Positions 25,456-34,000 of a stretch of DNA of 64,000 bases are shown piece by piece (the stretch's first letter is position 1; each line of letters begins with the position of its first letter). A program made the translations under genes and the position numbers. The notes under the pieces are model-generated. The model did no database searches. It worked only from the letters and a program-made list of their open reading frames with translations, and was not told the DNA's origin. The DNA comes from Flavobacterium sp. LC2016-12 (GTDB lineage: Bacteria > Bacteroidota > Bacteroidia > Flavobacteriales > Flavobacteriaceae): positions 1 through 64,000 of the forward strand of contig NZ_JADKPT010000011.1 in the NCBI RefSeq assembly GCF_015351595.1. The letters are read 5' to 3'.

Positions 25456-28212
25456 TTATTCTTCTCTTTCTCTTTGTTTTCTTTTAGACCCCTTTTCAGC
25501 TGCAAAATTTCCAATTTTATACGCCACTGAAAACATAATATAACGCTTTAAAACCGTATTTTCTTCGTCACGGATGGATGTCGCAGAAATTGTTCTGGTT
25601 GCACTTTGGTTTTGATTTAAAACATCATAAACTTTTATTTTGGCGTACAGTTTTTTATCTAAAAATCCATAAGACAAACTCGTATTCCAGAGAAAAAAAT
25701 CTTTTTTGAAATCGCCGGAAATATTAGAATTATAAGTATATCCAAAATCATTTCCGAAAATCAAATTTGCCGGCCAATAAGATGTTGTTTGCAAATTAAT
25801 TCTGTGAACTACATTTGAGGTTGCATCACGTGTGTAATTCTCATATTTTGTTTCATTATAAGATAAACTATAAGAAGGTGAAACAACCAGTAACTCGCCA
25901 TATTCATAAGACAAATAAACTTTTGGCGTTACTGCTGTAGATTTAGCATTGTACATAACCGCGTTTGTAAAACCTTTATCAAATGTATACGTTCCGTTTA
26001 GCGCCAAGCCATATCGTAAAACATGAGCATCTTTTTTAACAGACTGGTTCCAGTTTCCACCAACAGAAAACGTATATGTTCCGCTTGTATTTACATACGT
26101 TGTTGTTCTTTTTCCACTCTCATCATAAAAAGAAGTTGAGTAAATATCTGTACTATAATAATCTCCTTTAGCATTTAAACTATATCCTGAACGTGTGCGG
26201 AAATCAAAATTTCTGAAACTAAAATTGGCTGTACTCTTTTCGACGGGTTTCAAATTCGGATTTCCTATAATTGTATTCAGTGGATTACTCAAATTGGCAA
26301 TTGGTAATAAAAAGCTGGATGCCGGAAGTGTATTTGAATAATCATATTTAAAAGCCAAATTTTTAGAACGGCTAAACTTGTACCTAAATTGAGCGGTACC
26401 AAAAGGCAACGCATATTTCTTATTCAGATCCGTTTCTTTGCCTAAATACAAACCATGATTATCATAAGCAATAATCGAAGTTTTAGTGTCCAGATTAACT
26501 GTAAACTTATTTTTCTGCAACGTAATCCCAAATTTTGGGCTAACCGAATTTTGTCTTGAAGTGGTATAAGTCGTCAAAGATTCATTTATATCAGAATAAG
26601 ATTGTGAACCTGCATCAAAATCAAAGGTTTTTTGATCTTTAATTTCGTTTTTCCAATCAAAATCAGATCCAAATCGAATTCGGAGTGAATCTGTTATAGG
26701 TTCTGTATATTCAATATCTAAAGAATAAGCATCATTCGTATTTCTATTACTACTTGTCTGGTTTCGTTCATCATTTGGTTTATTATCCTGATAAAAAATA
26801 GTCTCCGAAATGTTCAGCGCATCTGTATCGGCTTTTGTATTATTATTGTCAAATACAAAACTTAAGTTTCTATTTTTTTTCTCAAAAACTTTATTAAAAT
26901 TAAGTGTATTAGCGAAATTCAAAGTATTATTTTCTCTGTGCGATTCTGCCGTACTTTCGTTTAAGGAAGCTCCATTTTCATCTTCAGAAAAACTGGACGA
27001 AGACGAATCGCTATTGACACGGGTTTGATTAAATTTTGGCGTAATAGCAATTCGCGTAGTCGGATTGAGTTTGTATTCTAACTCGAAATTAATCTTATTT
27101 CCCGTATTCTCATTCCTTGTTTTAGCATCAGATTCGGTGAGAATATTTCCTGTTGGCAAAAAACTCAGCTGATTCGCTTTACTATCATTATTAGTGATTG
27201 TGTTCGAAAAATTATAACTGCTTGAAACTGCCAAATCTTTATACCAATCGTCTGAGTAATTAATACCAGCCAGATTAGACTGCGTAATTCCTTTTCCGCT
27301 CGTTGTACTTTCTCTATTGGCGTTATTATTTCTGCCGCCTCCCATATTATCAAACACATCGTCCATTGAAAAACCGGTCGAATTGATATTATTTGAAGAA
27401 GCCAAAACACTTATTTTTTGTTTATTATTGAAGAAATTCAGCATCAGACTACTTTCATAACGATCATCTGAACCATAACCGCCAAGCATTTTCCCAAAGA
27501 AACCTTTATTTTTCTTTTCGTCTATTGTAAAATTTATGGTAGAATTATCTGAACTCGATTCTTGTTTCGCCAGTTCTTCTTTTTTTGTTTTGAAATCCGA
27601 AACCTGAACCTTTTTTATAATTTCAGCTGGCAAATTTTTTAAAATCATAGCGCCGTCTTTATCAAAAAAAGTTTTTCCATTGACTAAAAACTGCGTCACT
27701 TCCCTCCCGTTTACAGTAACTTTTCCGTCGTTATCAACATCAACCCCAGGTAATTGCTTTAATAAAGTTTCGACATTGGCATCCGGGCGGACTTTATATG
27801 CCGAAGCATTAAATTCTAATGTATCTTTTTTAACTGCAATTGGCGGAGCTTCCGTTTTAATAATTACATTTTCTAAAGCATTTACATTCTCAAGCAAATA
27901 CAATTTTCCAAAATCTTTGCTTTCCAAAAGTGATTTCTGTTCCTCGACCAAAGTTTGATAACCCATGTAATTGATTTTCAAATAAACAGGCTTGTCGATT
28001 TTTTTTGTATTGATTCGGAAAACGCCATTTTTATCAGTAGTTGCATATTCAATTACTGTAGAATCTTTTACGGTTGTAAAATAAATTGTTGCCATTTCAA
28101 GAGGAAGCTGTGTATTAATGTCAATAACAGTTCCTTTGATTATGATATCGTTCTGAGCATTTGCCGTGTAGCAAAAAAGAAAAATCAATAAAAGAGAGAG
28201 AAATTTGGTCAT
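25456..28212 (-). CDS. TonB-receptor-like outer membrane beta-barrel protein
   Basis: 918 residues: signal peptide (ends 'TANAQ'), carboxypeptidase-regulatory-like domain (about 25-110), a degenerate plug ('NVETLLKQLPGVDVDNDGKVTVNGREV'-type segment, about 140-235), and a long barrel of the OMP_b-brl_3 type, Asn/Ser-rich in its loops and ending in 'KRKQREREE'. Such proteins are common in flavobacteria and often lack a partner. The substrate is unknown and it may not be a true transporter. It stands alone on the minus strand. Confidence 0.85.
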   Translation of the reverse strand: MTKFLSLLLIFLFCYTANAQNDIIIKGTVIDINTQLPLEMATIYFTTVKDSTVIEYATTDKNGVFRINTKKIDKPVYLKINYMGYQTLVEEQKSLLESKDFGKLYLLENVNALENVIIKTEAPPIAVKKDTLEFNASAYKVRPDANVETLLKQLPGVDVDNDGKVTVNGREVTQFLVNGKTFFDKDGAMILKNLPAEIIKKVQVSDFKTKKEELAKQESSSDNSTINFTIDEKKNKGFFGKMLGGYGSDDRYESSLMLNFFNNKQKISVLASSNNINSTGFSMDDVFDNMGGGRNNNANRESTTSGKGITQSNLAGINYSDDWYKDLAVSSSYNFSNTITNNDSKANQLSFLPTGNILTESDAKTRNENTGNKINFELEYKLNPTTRIAITPKFNQTRVNSDSSSSSFSEDENGASLNESTAESHRENNTLNFANTLNFNKVFEKKNRNLSFVFDNNNTKADTDALNISETIFYQDNKPNDERNQTSSNRNTNDAYSLDIEYTEPITDSLRIRFGSDFDWKNEIKDQKTFDFDAGSQSYSDINESLTTYTTSRQNSVSPKFGITLQKNKFTVNLDTKTSIIAYDNHGLYLGKETDLNKKYALPFGTAQFRYKFSRSKNLAFKYDYSNTLPASSFLLPIANLSNPLNTIIGNPNLKPVEKSTANFSFRNFDFRTRSGYSLNAKGDYYSTDIYSTSFYDESGKRTTTYVNTSGTYTFSVGGNWNQSVKKDAHVLRYGLALNGTYTFDKGFTNAVMYNAKSTAVTPKVYLSYEYGELLVVSPSYSLSYNETKYENYTRDATSNVVHRINLQTTSYWPANLIFGNDFGYTYNSNISGDFKKDFFLWNTSLSYGFLDKKLYAKIKVYDVLNQNQSATRTISATSIRDEENTVLKRYIMFSVAYKIGNFAAEKGSKRKQREREE

Positions 28213-28302
28213 AAATAGCTGGTTAATAATTATAAGACCAAAAAAGAACGCAAAGGTTTAATTTTTAGTTTAAACATTTATAAAACTTCTATTATCTCAA
28301 AA

Positions 28303-28332
28303 AAAAATCCCCGTCTCAACGGGGATTTTTTT
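28303..28332 (-). terminator. Terminator of der
   Basis: Stem AAAAAATCCCCGT / ACGGGGATTTTTT with a CTCA loop, immediately after the der stop codon. T runs exist on both strands. Confidence 0.85.
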
Positions 28333-29643
28333 TTATTTTTCTCTAATATAAATATCGATCGGCACTCCTGCAAAGTCCCAGTTTTCTCTAATTTTATTTT
28401 CAAGATATCTTTTGTATGGTTCCTTAACATATTGTGGCATGTTGGCAAAAAACACAAACTGAGGTGTCAATGTTGGCAACTGCATACAATATTTAATTTT
28501 CACATATTTACCTTTTGTAGCTGGTGGCGGGTAAGCTTCAATTACTTTCAACATATATTCGTTGAATTTTGAAGTCGCAATTCTTTGTTTTCTGTTTTCA
28601 AAAACCTGAACCGTAGCTTCCAATGCTTTCAATAAACGTTGTTTCGTTAAAGCCGAAACGAACAAAATTGGCACATCAGTAAAAGGCATTAATTCTTTTT
28701 TAATTTTCTCTTCGTAATCACGAGTCGACATGGTATCTTTTTCAACCAAATCCCATTTGTTTACCAAGATTACAACACCTTTACGGTTTTTTTCGGCCAA
28801 CCAGAAAATACTCTGATCCTGACCTTCAAATCCACGGGTTGCGTCGATAACCAATATACAAATATCTGCATGTTCAATCGCTCTAACAGAACGCATTACA
28901 GAATAAAATTCTAAATCTTCCTTCACTTTAGCTTTACGACGGATTCCCGCAGTATCAACCAAGTTAAATTCAAAACCAAAACGGTCAAATTTTGTATCAA
29001 TTGCATCACGTGTAGTACCAGCAATATCTGTAACCATGAAACGCTCTTTACCAATTAAAGCATTGATAAAACTAGATTTACCGGCATTTGGACGACCTAC
29101 AACAGCAAAACGAGGTAAAACCACTTCTTCCTGAACTGGCTCTGGTTTCTCTGGGAAAGAGTCAATCAAAGCGTCTAATAAATCTCCTGTTCCGCTTCCT
29201 GAGATACTTGCAAATGTGAAATACTCCCCTAAACCAAGGTTATAAAACTCAACAGCATCTTTTTCACGCATTGCGTTATCAACCTTATTTACAGCCAATA
29301 AAACTGGTTTTGTTACTTTACGCAACAATTTTGCCACCGTTTCATCCATTGGTGTAATTCCTTCTTCTACATCAACCACAAAAATAATAACATCAGCCTC
29401 ATCGATAGCAAGCTCTACTTGTTTACGAATTTCACCTTCAAATACGTCATCAGATCCACGGATATAACCGCCGGTATCAATTACAGAAAACTCTTTTCCG
29501 TTCCACTCGCTTTTACCATAGTTTCTATCACGGGTAACCCCAGATACAGAATCTACAATAGCTTCTCTTCTTTGTATCAGCCTATTAAAAAGGGTTGATT
29601 TCCCTACATTAGGTCTTCCTACTATCGCAACAATGTTATTCAT
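28333..29643 (-). CDS. der: Ribosome biogenesis GTPase Der
   Basis: 436 residues with the diagnostic double G domain. G1 motifs are GRPNVGKSTLFN (about 9-20) and GRPNAGKSSFIN (about 183-194); the matching G3 motifs are DTGG and DTAG; G4 is NKVD and NKWD. A C-terminal KH-like domain follows. Der binds the 50S subunit and is essential for its maturation. It forms a neighbouring pair with era on the same strand, but each has its own promoter. All motifs are intact. Confidence 0.97.
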   Translation of the reverse strand: MNNIVAIVGRPNVGKSTLFNRLIQRREAIVDSVSGVTRDRNYGKSEWNGKEFSVIDTGGYIRGSDDVFEGEIRKQVELAIDEADVIIFVVDVEEGITPMDETVAKLLRKVTKPVLLAVNKVDNAMREKDAVEFYNLGLGEYFTFASISGSGTGDLLDALIDSFPEKPEPVQEEVVLPRFAVVGRPNAGKSSFINALIGKERFMVTDIAGTTRDAIDTKFDRFGFEFNLVDTAGIRRKAKVKEDLEFYSVMRSVRAIEHADICILVIDATRGFEGQDQSIFWLAEKNRKGVVILVNKWDLVEKDTMSTRDYEEKIKKELMPFTDVPILFVSALTKQRLLKALEATVQVFENRKQRIATSKFNEYMLKVIEAYPPPATKGKYVKIKYCMQLPTLTPQFVFFANMPQYVKEPYKRYLENKIRENWDFAGVPIDIYIREK

Positions 29644-29738
29644 TTTTTTGAATTTTTGATTTTAGACTTTAGATTTTTTGATTTTAGTATCCTATAATCA
29701 ATAACTTATAATCCAAAATGCTTTATTTTAATTTTTTG

Positions 29739-29746
29739 CAAAGGTA
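29739..29746 (-). promoter_or_regulatory. Promoter -7 element of der
   Basis: The minus strand reads TACCTTTG, exactly TAnnTTTG. It implies a leader of roughly 90 bases that contains repeats of the GATTTTAGA type. Confidence 0.5.
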
Positions 29747-29754
29747 GGTAAAAA

Positions 29755-29873
29755 AAGTGGCTAAGCCACTAAGTTTCTAAGTACCTAAGATTTTTGTTTC
29801 AAATTTCAGGTTTCAGATTTCAAGTTTTAAGTTTTAAGCACTTATGCTCAACTTGAAACCTGAAACATTAAAA
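29755..29873. repeat. CTAAG words and a TTTCAGGTTTCA inverted repeat between era and der
   Basis: 29755-29795 repeats the word CTAAG (TGGCTAAGCCACTAAG, TCTAAGTACCTAAG). 29800-29870 holds TTTCAGGTTTCAGATTTCAAG and its complement ending ACTTGAAACCTGAAAC, which can pair into a hairpin just past the era stop. Confidence 0.5.
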
Positions 29874-30755
29874 CTATTGATTATATCCAAATCGTTTCAA
29901 CATATTCGCGTTGCTTCTCCAGTTTTTGTTCACTTTCACGACTAGTTCAATGTGAATTTGTTTTCCGAAGAACTTCTCTAAATCAGCACGCGCATCGGTT
30001 CCAACTTTCTTAAGAGCGGCACCTTTATGTCCAATGATAATTCCTTTTTGAGTTTCGCGTTCTACCATAATGATGGAACGGATTCTGATGATTTTTTCGT
30101 CTTCAAAAAACTCTTCCGTAACGATTTCAACTGCATACGGAATCTCTTTGCTGTAATTCAACAAGATTTTCTCACGAATTGTTTCATTTACGAAAAAACG
30201 TTCTGGTTTGTCTGTTAATTGATCTTTAGGATAATATGCCGGAGATTCTGGCAATAAAGAAATAATTCTGCTGAAAACTTCCGGTACATTAAAATTCTGT
30301 AAAGCTGAGATTGGGAAAATTTCAGCATTTGGAACTTTTGCCGTCCAAAACGCCACTTGCTCCTCTAATTGTTCCTGATTCGAATTGTCAATTTTATTCA
30401 ACAATAATAAAACCGGTATTTTAGCATGGATGATTTTATTAAAGAAAGCTTCGTCTTTTAAGTCCTGCTCCCCTATTTCGACCATGTAAACCAAAATATC
30501 AGCATCTTCAAAAGCCGATTTTACGAAGTTCATCATCGACTCCTGCATTTCATAAGCCGGTTTGATGATTCCTGGGGTATCTGATAATATAAGTTGAAAA
30601 TCTTCGCCATTCACGATTCCAAGAATACGGTGACGAGTTGTTTGTGCTTTTGATGTAATGATCGATAATCTTTCTCCAACAAAGGCGTTCATCAATGTTG
30701 ATTTTCCAACGTTTGGATTCCCGATGATGTTTACAAAACCTGCTTTATGTGACAT
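29874..30755 (-). CDS. era: GTPase Era
   Basis: 293 residues: G domain with GNPNVGKSTLMN (G1, about 12-23), DTPG (G3) and NKID (G4), then a C-terminal KH RNA-binding domain with 'GHKGAALKKVGTDARADLE'. Era binds the 16S rRNA 3' end and is needed for 30S assembly. The start is supported by a TAnnTTTG box 20 bases upstream. It is divergent from the initiator tRNA gene. No anomaly seen. Confidence 0.97.
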   Translation of the reverse strand: MSHKAGFVNIIGNPNVGKSTLMNAFVGERLSIITSKAQTTRHRILGIVNGEDFQLILSDTPGIIKPAYEMQESMMNFVKSAFEDADILVYMVEIGEQDLKDEAFFNKIIHAKIPVLLLLNKIDNSNQEQLEEQVAFWTAKVPNAEIFPISALQNFNVPEVFSRIISLLPESPAYYPKDQLTDKPERFFVNETIREKILLNYSKEIPYAVEIVTEEFFEDEKIIRIRSIIMVERETQKGIIIGHKGAALKKVGTDARADLEKFFGKQIHIELVVKVNKNWRSNANMLKRFGYNQ

Positions 30756-30774
30756 TTGTGAAATATTTATTGTG

Positions 30775-30782
30775 CAAAGGTA
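30775..30782 (-). promoter_or_regulatory. Promoter -7 element of era
   Basis: The minus strand reads TACCTTTG (exact TAnnTTTG), giving a leader of about 15 bases before the ATG at 30755. Confidence 0.55.
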
Positions 30783-30829
30783 GTCATATCAACTCAATAC
30801 AGAAAATAAAACATTTTTTAAAGTTTTCG

Positions 30830-30859
30830 TTGGATTTCTCAAAAAACGACGTATCTTTG
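30830..30859 (+). promoter_or_regulatory. Promoter of tRNA-fMet
   Basis: TTG at 30830-30832, a 19-base spacer and TATCTTTG at 30852-30859: the full Bacteroidota consensus TTG-N19-TAnnTTTG. The adjoining TTTGCACCCG is shared with the tRNA-Glu promoter. Confidence 0.85.
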
Positions 30860-30871
30860 CACCCGAAACAT

Positions 30872-30944
30872 CGCGGGATAGAGCAGTAGGCAGCTCGTCG
30901 GGCTCATAACCCGAAGGTCACAGGTTCGAGTCCTGTTCCCGCTA
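30872..30944 (+). tRNA. tRNA-fMet (CAT), initiator
   Basis: A complete cloverleaf of 73 bases with acceptor CGCGGGA / TCCCGCT. The first pair C1-T72 is unpaired, the bacterial initiator hallmark. The anticodon stem has three G-C pairs (TCGGG / CCCGA) around loop CTCATAA, the second initiator hallmark. D stem GAGC / GCTC and T arm ACAGG-TTCGAGT-CCTGT are intact. CCA is not encoded (ACTA follows). It initiates translation and sits between era and a tRNA-bounded segment. Confidence 0.95.
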
Positions 30945-30956
30945 CTAGTAAATATT

Positions 30957-30990
30957 AAAAGCCGAGAAATCTAGATTTCTCGGCTTTTTT
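30957..30990 (+). terminator. Terminator of tRNA-fMet
   Basis: Stem AAAAGCCGAGAAATCT / AGATTTCTCGGCTTTT followed by T residues. Confidence 0.9.
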
Positions 30991-31346
30991 AGTGGTTCGA
31001 AAAATCTTGTTTCAATTTCTTAAAATTTAAAACTCCTGTATTTTCAGGTGAATTTAGTTCGAGTCCCATTAAGTTAACTGAAAAAAATCAAATTGAAAGT
31101 TTATCTTAGATATATCTAAAAGGTGAAATCTATTATATTTTATATTAAAGCAAATAGTTCAAAAAAAAATCAATCCATCCCAACCTTTTTCGATTTTATT
31201 ACATCTAAAGTATAAACGGAAATTAACTCATCAAAATACTTTTTTTTATTGTTAATTTGATGAAATCAATTCCTTTATTACTCCCGGATTAGTTCTCCGG
31301 TAAAGCAGAATTTATCTCAAATCAATTTAATAAATACCACATTATT
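30991..31346. other. AT-rich gap after tRNA-fMet, no gene seen
   Basis: About 355 bases with long A/T runs. The only structure is a small CCGGATTAGTTCTCCGG hairpin near 31285-31301. No convincing ORF or promoter box. Confidence 0.4.
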
Positions 31347-32534
31347 ATGAAATGGTTATTTACGCTTGTCTTTTCATTCCTATCATTAGGTATCTGCGCT
31401 CAGCAAAAAAATAACCATACAATAAAAATTTATCTGGAAGATGCTGAAAGAGGGAGAAATATTGATGATGCAAAAGTAACTCTTGAAGGTTTTGAAATTC
31501 CGGTAATCATTGGTCAATATGACAAAAAAGGTAAGTTCTATTATTTTGATAAAATACCTACTGGGTATAATACTATCATGGCTTATCATAAAAAATACAA
31601 TGAAAAGGGATTTCAGAATTTAGAGGGATTGCCAGGAGAATTGAAATTGAGGCTTTATGACCCTTTGAATGTTTCTTATGAATATCAATCGAATACTTAC
31701 GAAGAAAGCAAACAAGATATTTTTGTTGAAGATCCATACAAAATTGCGATATTTTCAAATGATCAGGAAGACTATAATCTTTTTAAAGATTATCTCTATA
31801 ATGAATTAAACAAACTAAAATTAGATATAGAAGTTGTCAATCCGTATTTAGAATCTGATAAAGATAAGAATAGTCCCTATCCATTTGGAAACAATCATTT
31901 TTTAGAGCAAAAAGAGCCTTATCCCAAAATTAAGACCTTTAACTTAAGGACTACAGATGATTTCATACTACCTTTAATTGGAGGTTATAGTACTGAAGAA
32001 TATTATTATGGTGACGATAGGAGATATAAAATTACTGCAAAAGAAGTAGCCTTTTATTTTAGAAAAAAAAATGGCGCAAAGTTTAAGCGCTTCAATGATC
32101 CCATTTTAAAAAAAATAAGATTAATTAAAAGAATAAATACAGCTTCATTAATTTATCTAAAGTATATGTATGAAAGCACAAATAAAAAAAAACATTACAA
32201 AAACAAATACACAAATAAACTAGACGAACAAAATCAATTTACTAGAATAGATTCTTCTAAAATTTTCTTTTACAATAATTTCCTGAATCTGAAAGCAATG
32301 ATGATTCCAACTCAGGATCGTTTCGGTATGAGATTAGGATCATATTATCCCGTTACAAACGAATTTCTGATACAATATAAATCCAATATTCTAAATGAAC
32401 AAAATCATGTTGACAATAAGAATGTGTCAGGTCTTAAGTGTGCAAAAGGATTAATTGAAGTCGAACCAAGTACTGGCTTAGGAATACTAGATCAATATGA
32501 AAATCTTAGTAAATGTCTAGGTCAAAAATTTTAA
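31347..32534 (+). CDS. Secreted protein of unknown function
   Basis: 395 residues with a clear signal peptide (MKWLFTLVFSFLSLGICAQQ). A short carboxypeptidase-regulatory-like beta domain may occupy about 25-100 ('IKIYLEDAERGRNIDDAKVTLEG'). The remainder is Tyr/Lys/Asn-rich without a recognisable family. Base composition is noticeably A-rich (lysine and asparagine codons), more so than the housekeeping genes nearby. It lies in the segment between the tRNA-fMet gene and tRNA relics, a setting that fits acquired DNA. No function is proposed. Confidence 0.65.
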   Translation: MKWLFTLVFSFLSLGICAQQKNNHTIKIYLEDAERGRNIDDAKVTLEGFEIPVIIGQYDKKGKFYYFDKIPTGYNTIMAYHKKYNEKGFQNLEGLPGELKLRLYDPLNVSYEYQSNTYEESKQDIFVEDPYKIAIFSNDQEDYNLFKDYLYNELNKLKLDIEVVNPYLESDKDKNSPYPFGNNHFLEQKEPYPKIKTFNLRTTDDFILPLIGGYSTEEYYYGDDRRYKITAKEVAFYFRKKNGAKFKRFNDPILKKIRLIKRINTASLIYLKYMYESTNKKKHYKNKYTNKLDEQNQFTRIDSSKIFFYNNFLNLKAMMIPTQDRFGMRLGSYYPVTNEFLIQYKSNILNEQNHVDNKNVSGLKCAKGLIEVEPSTGLGILDQYENLSKCLGQKF

Positions 32535-32678
32535 AAAAATAATGACAGAAAATTCAATAATAGAATTATAAGAAATTGGCATCATAAAATAATTAAATTA
32601 GATGAAAAAAGTTCTTATGATTGTTTGATTAAAAAAAAACAAAACAATTTACTTGATTTGAAACAATAAAAGAAATTC

Positions 32679-33653
32679 ATGAAAACAATAATTTTAACAT
32701 TCTTAAGTCTTTTTTCAATTGCAAACGGTCAAAATCAAAAAACTAATACCGCAGTAAGAGATATTACTTTAAAAATTCCTGAAGGCTATTATAGATATAA
32801 ATCAAAAGAAATTTCCGGAATCTGTGCTATGGGTTATTTTAGTGAACCTCATGCAGAATACTACGATTATGATTTTTATAAAAAGGATAATCATATATAT
32901 TGTCAAAACAAATTAACAAATATTGATGCCAACGGTTTTCAGCGTTTGGGACTAAATTATTATAAAAACAATAATAATGTCTATTATTACAGCACAGATT
33001 TAGGGTTGCAGAAGATTCCGAATGTTGATCCAAATTCATTACGTATTTTAGGTTCTTTTTTAGCAGATAAAAACTTTTTGTATTTAAAGACCTTAAAAAT
33101 AATTAGAAGTCAGAATTTGAAATTAATATTGGACAATATACAATATGAAGAACCTCCAGTCAAAAATACTACAGAACGTTTCTTTTCACCTTCAAATTAT
33201 TACATATTAAAAAATAACAAAGGATATTGGGTAATAAAAAGTTCAAGTACTATTATATCATATAATTTTCTAGGAAAAATGTATGATCCTAAATGGGACA
33301 GAATTAGAGAAGAAAACAAATACATTACTGATAATGATATATATAATTCAGTAAATGTAGATACAAAACCGGACTACCCTGGTGGAATCGATGAATTTTA
33401 TAAATTTGTACAAAAAGAATATCGCGTACCAACCGAAGAAGGGCTTAAAGGTAAAGTATATGCTATATTTGTAGTTGAAAAAAATGGCGTATTATCCGGA
33501 ATAAGAATTCTTCGCGATATTGGATATGGAACTGGAGACGAACTTATAAGAGTTTTAAAACTGTCTAAAAAGTGGAATCCCGCAATAAAAAATGGGCAAA
33601 AAGTAAAGTGTTTGTATTCTATTCCTTATACAGTAAATGCATCACTTGATTAA
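32679..33653 (+). CDS. DKNYY-like protein with TonB C-terminal domain
   Basis: 324 residues: signal peptide (ends about 'ANGQ'), a central region with the 'YYKNNNNVYYYSTDLG' rhythm of DKNYY-family repeats (about 50-130), and a TonB C-terminal domain (about 235-320; 'PDYPGGIDEFYKFVQKEYRVP', 'KVYAIFVVEKNGVLSGIRILRDIGYG'). It lacks the N-terminal membrane anchor of true TonB, so it is not expected to energise receptors; in flavobacteria this C-terminal module is often attached to other secreted proteins. It lies 144 bases after the preceding secreted protein gene, on the same strand and inside the same tRNA-bounded segment. Confidence 0.7.
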   Translation: MKTIILTFLSLFSIANGQNQKTNTAVRDITLKIPEGYYRYKSKEISGICAMGYFSEPHAEYYDYDFYKKDNHIYCQNKLTNIDANGFQRLGLNYYKNNNNVYYYSTDLGLQKIPNVDPNSLRILGSFLADKNFLYLKTLKIIRSQNLKLILDNIQYEEPPVKNTTERFFSPSNYYILKNNKGYWVIKSSSTIISYNFLGKMYDPKWDRIREENKYITDNDIYNSVNVDTKPDYPGGIDEFYKFVQKEYRVPTEEGLKGKVYAIFVVEKNGVLSGIRILRDIGYGTGDELIRVLKLSKKWNPAIKNGQKVKCLYSIPYTVNASLD

Positions 33654-33687
33654 GTTATATTTAACATTGCCAAATCCCCATGAAAAT

Positions 33688-33717
33688 GGTTCGAAAATTG
33701 TCCTGTTAGGGCTACTA
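33688..33717 (+). pseudogene. tRNA 3'-end relic 1
   Basis: GGTTCGAAAATTGTCC followed by TTAGGGCTACTA resembles a T arm plus acceptor end of a tRNA (compare GGGCTACTA at the end of tRNA-Glu). It is followed by a tRNA-type terminator. No 5' half is present, so it cannot be a working tRNA. Confidence 0.5.
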
Positions 33718-33721
33718 AGAC

Positions 33722-33751
33722 AAAAGCTTCAGAGAAATCTGGAGCTTTTTT
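33722..33751 (+). terminator. tRNA-type terminator, copy 1
   Basis: AAAAGCTTCAGAGAAATCTGGAGCTTTTTT; the same hairpin follows relic 2 and tRNA-Glu. It may now serve the preceding DKNYY/TonB gene. Confidence 0.75.
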
Positions 33752-33788
33752 GTTTTCAACTATCTTTGACAACATCCGTTGCGTTCAC

Positions 33789-33801
33789 GAGCGGGACGCT
33801 C
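33789..33801. repeat. REP-like palindrome, copy 1
   Basis: GAGCGGGACGCTC, a 5-base stem with GGA loop, followed by CGCCAGCAGAGG. Its partner at 33969-33981 (GAGCGATACGCTC) occupies the same place in the second copy of the repeated unit. Confidence 0.55.
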
Positions 33802-33838
33802 GCGCCAGCAGAGGTTTTTTTTTATTTTAAATTCTAAT

Positions 33839-33903
33839 AGCTTGTTGGGCTCATATCAGCCGCGGCGGACACAGGTTCGAGTCTTCGCCGCGGCGAACTA
33901 CTA
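33839..33903 (+). pseudogene. tRNA-fMet 3'-half relic (relic 2)
   Basis: AGCTTGTTGGGCTCATA matches the tRNA-fMet D-stem/anticodon region at 15 of 17 bases, and ACAGGTTCGAGTC matches its T arm at 13 of 13. The segment between, and the acceptor end, have been replaced by a CCGCGGCG-type palindrome. The cloverleaf is destroyed. It ends with ACTACTA as the intact tRNA does and is followed by a terminator. Confidence 0.65.
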
Positions 33904-33906
33904 AGA

Positions 33907-33938
33907 CAAAGCTTCAGAGAAATCTGGAGCTTTTTTTT
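33907..33938 (+). terminator. tRNA-type terminator, copy 2
   Basis: AAAGCTTCAGAGAAATCTGG and AGCTTTTTTTT form a stem-loop with T run; same sequence as copy 1. Confidence 0.75.
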
Positions 33939-33968
33939 GGATTACTTTAAAAACAACTTTGCTTTCAT

Positions 33969-33981
33969 GAGCGATACGCTC
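33969..33981. repeat. REP-like palindrome, copy 2
   Basis: GAGCGATACGCTC followed by GAGCTGACAGCG, 20 bases from the stop codon of the 34001 gene. Confidence 0.5.
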
Positions 33982-34000
33982 GAGCTGACAGCGACTATTT

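Noticed and set aside
33637..33837. Plus-strand ORF of 66 codons
   Set aside because: It runs through tRNA relic 1, its terminator and a REP-like hairpin, and is a by-product of those sequences.
33839..33903. A second functional tRNA-Met
   Set aside because: The anticodon stem, variable loop and acceptor stem do not pair; only two blocks match tRNA-fMet.
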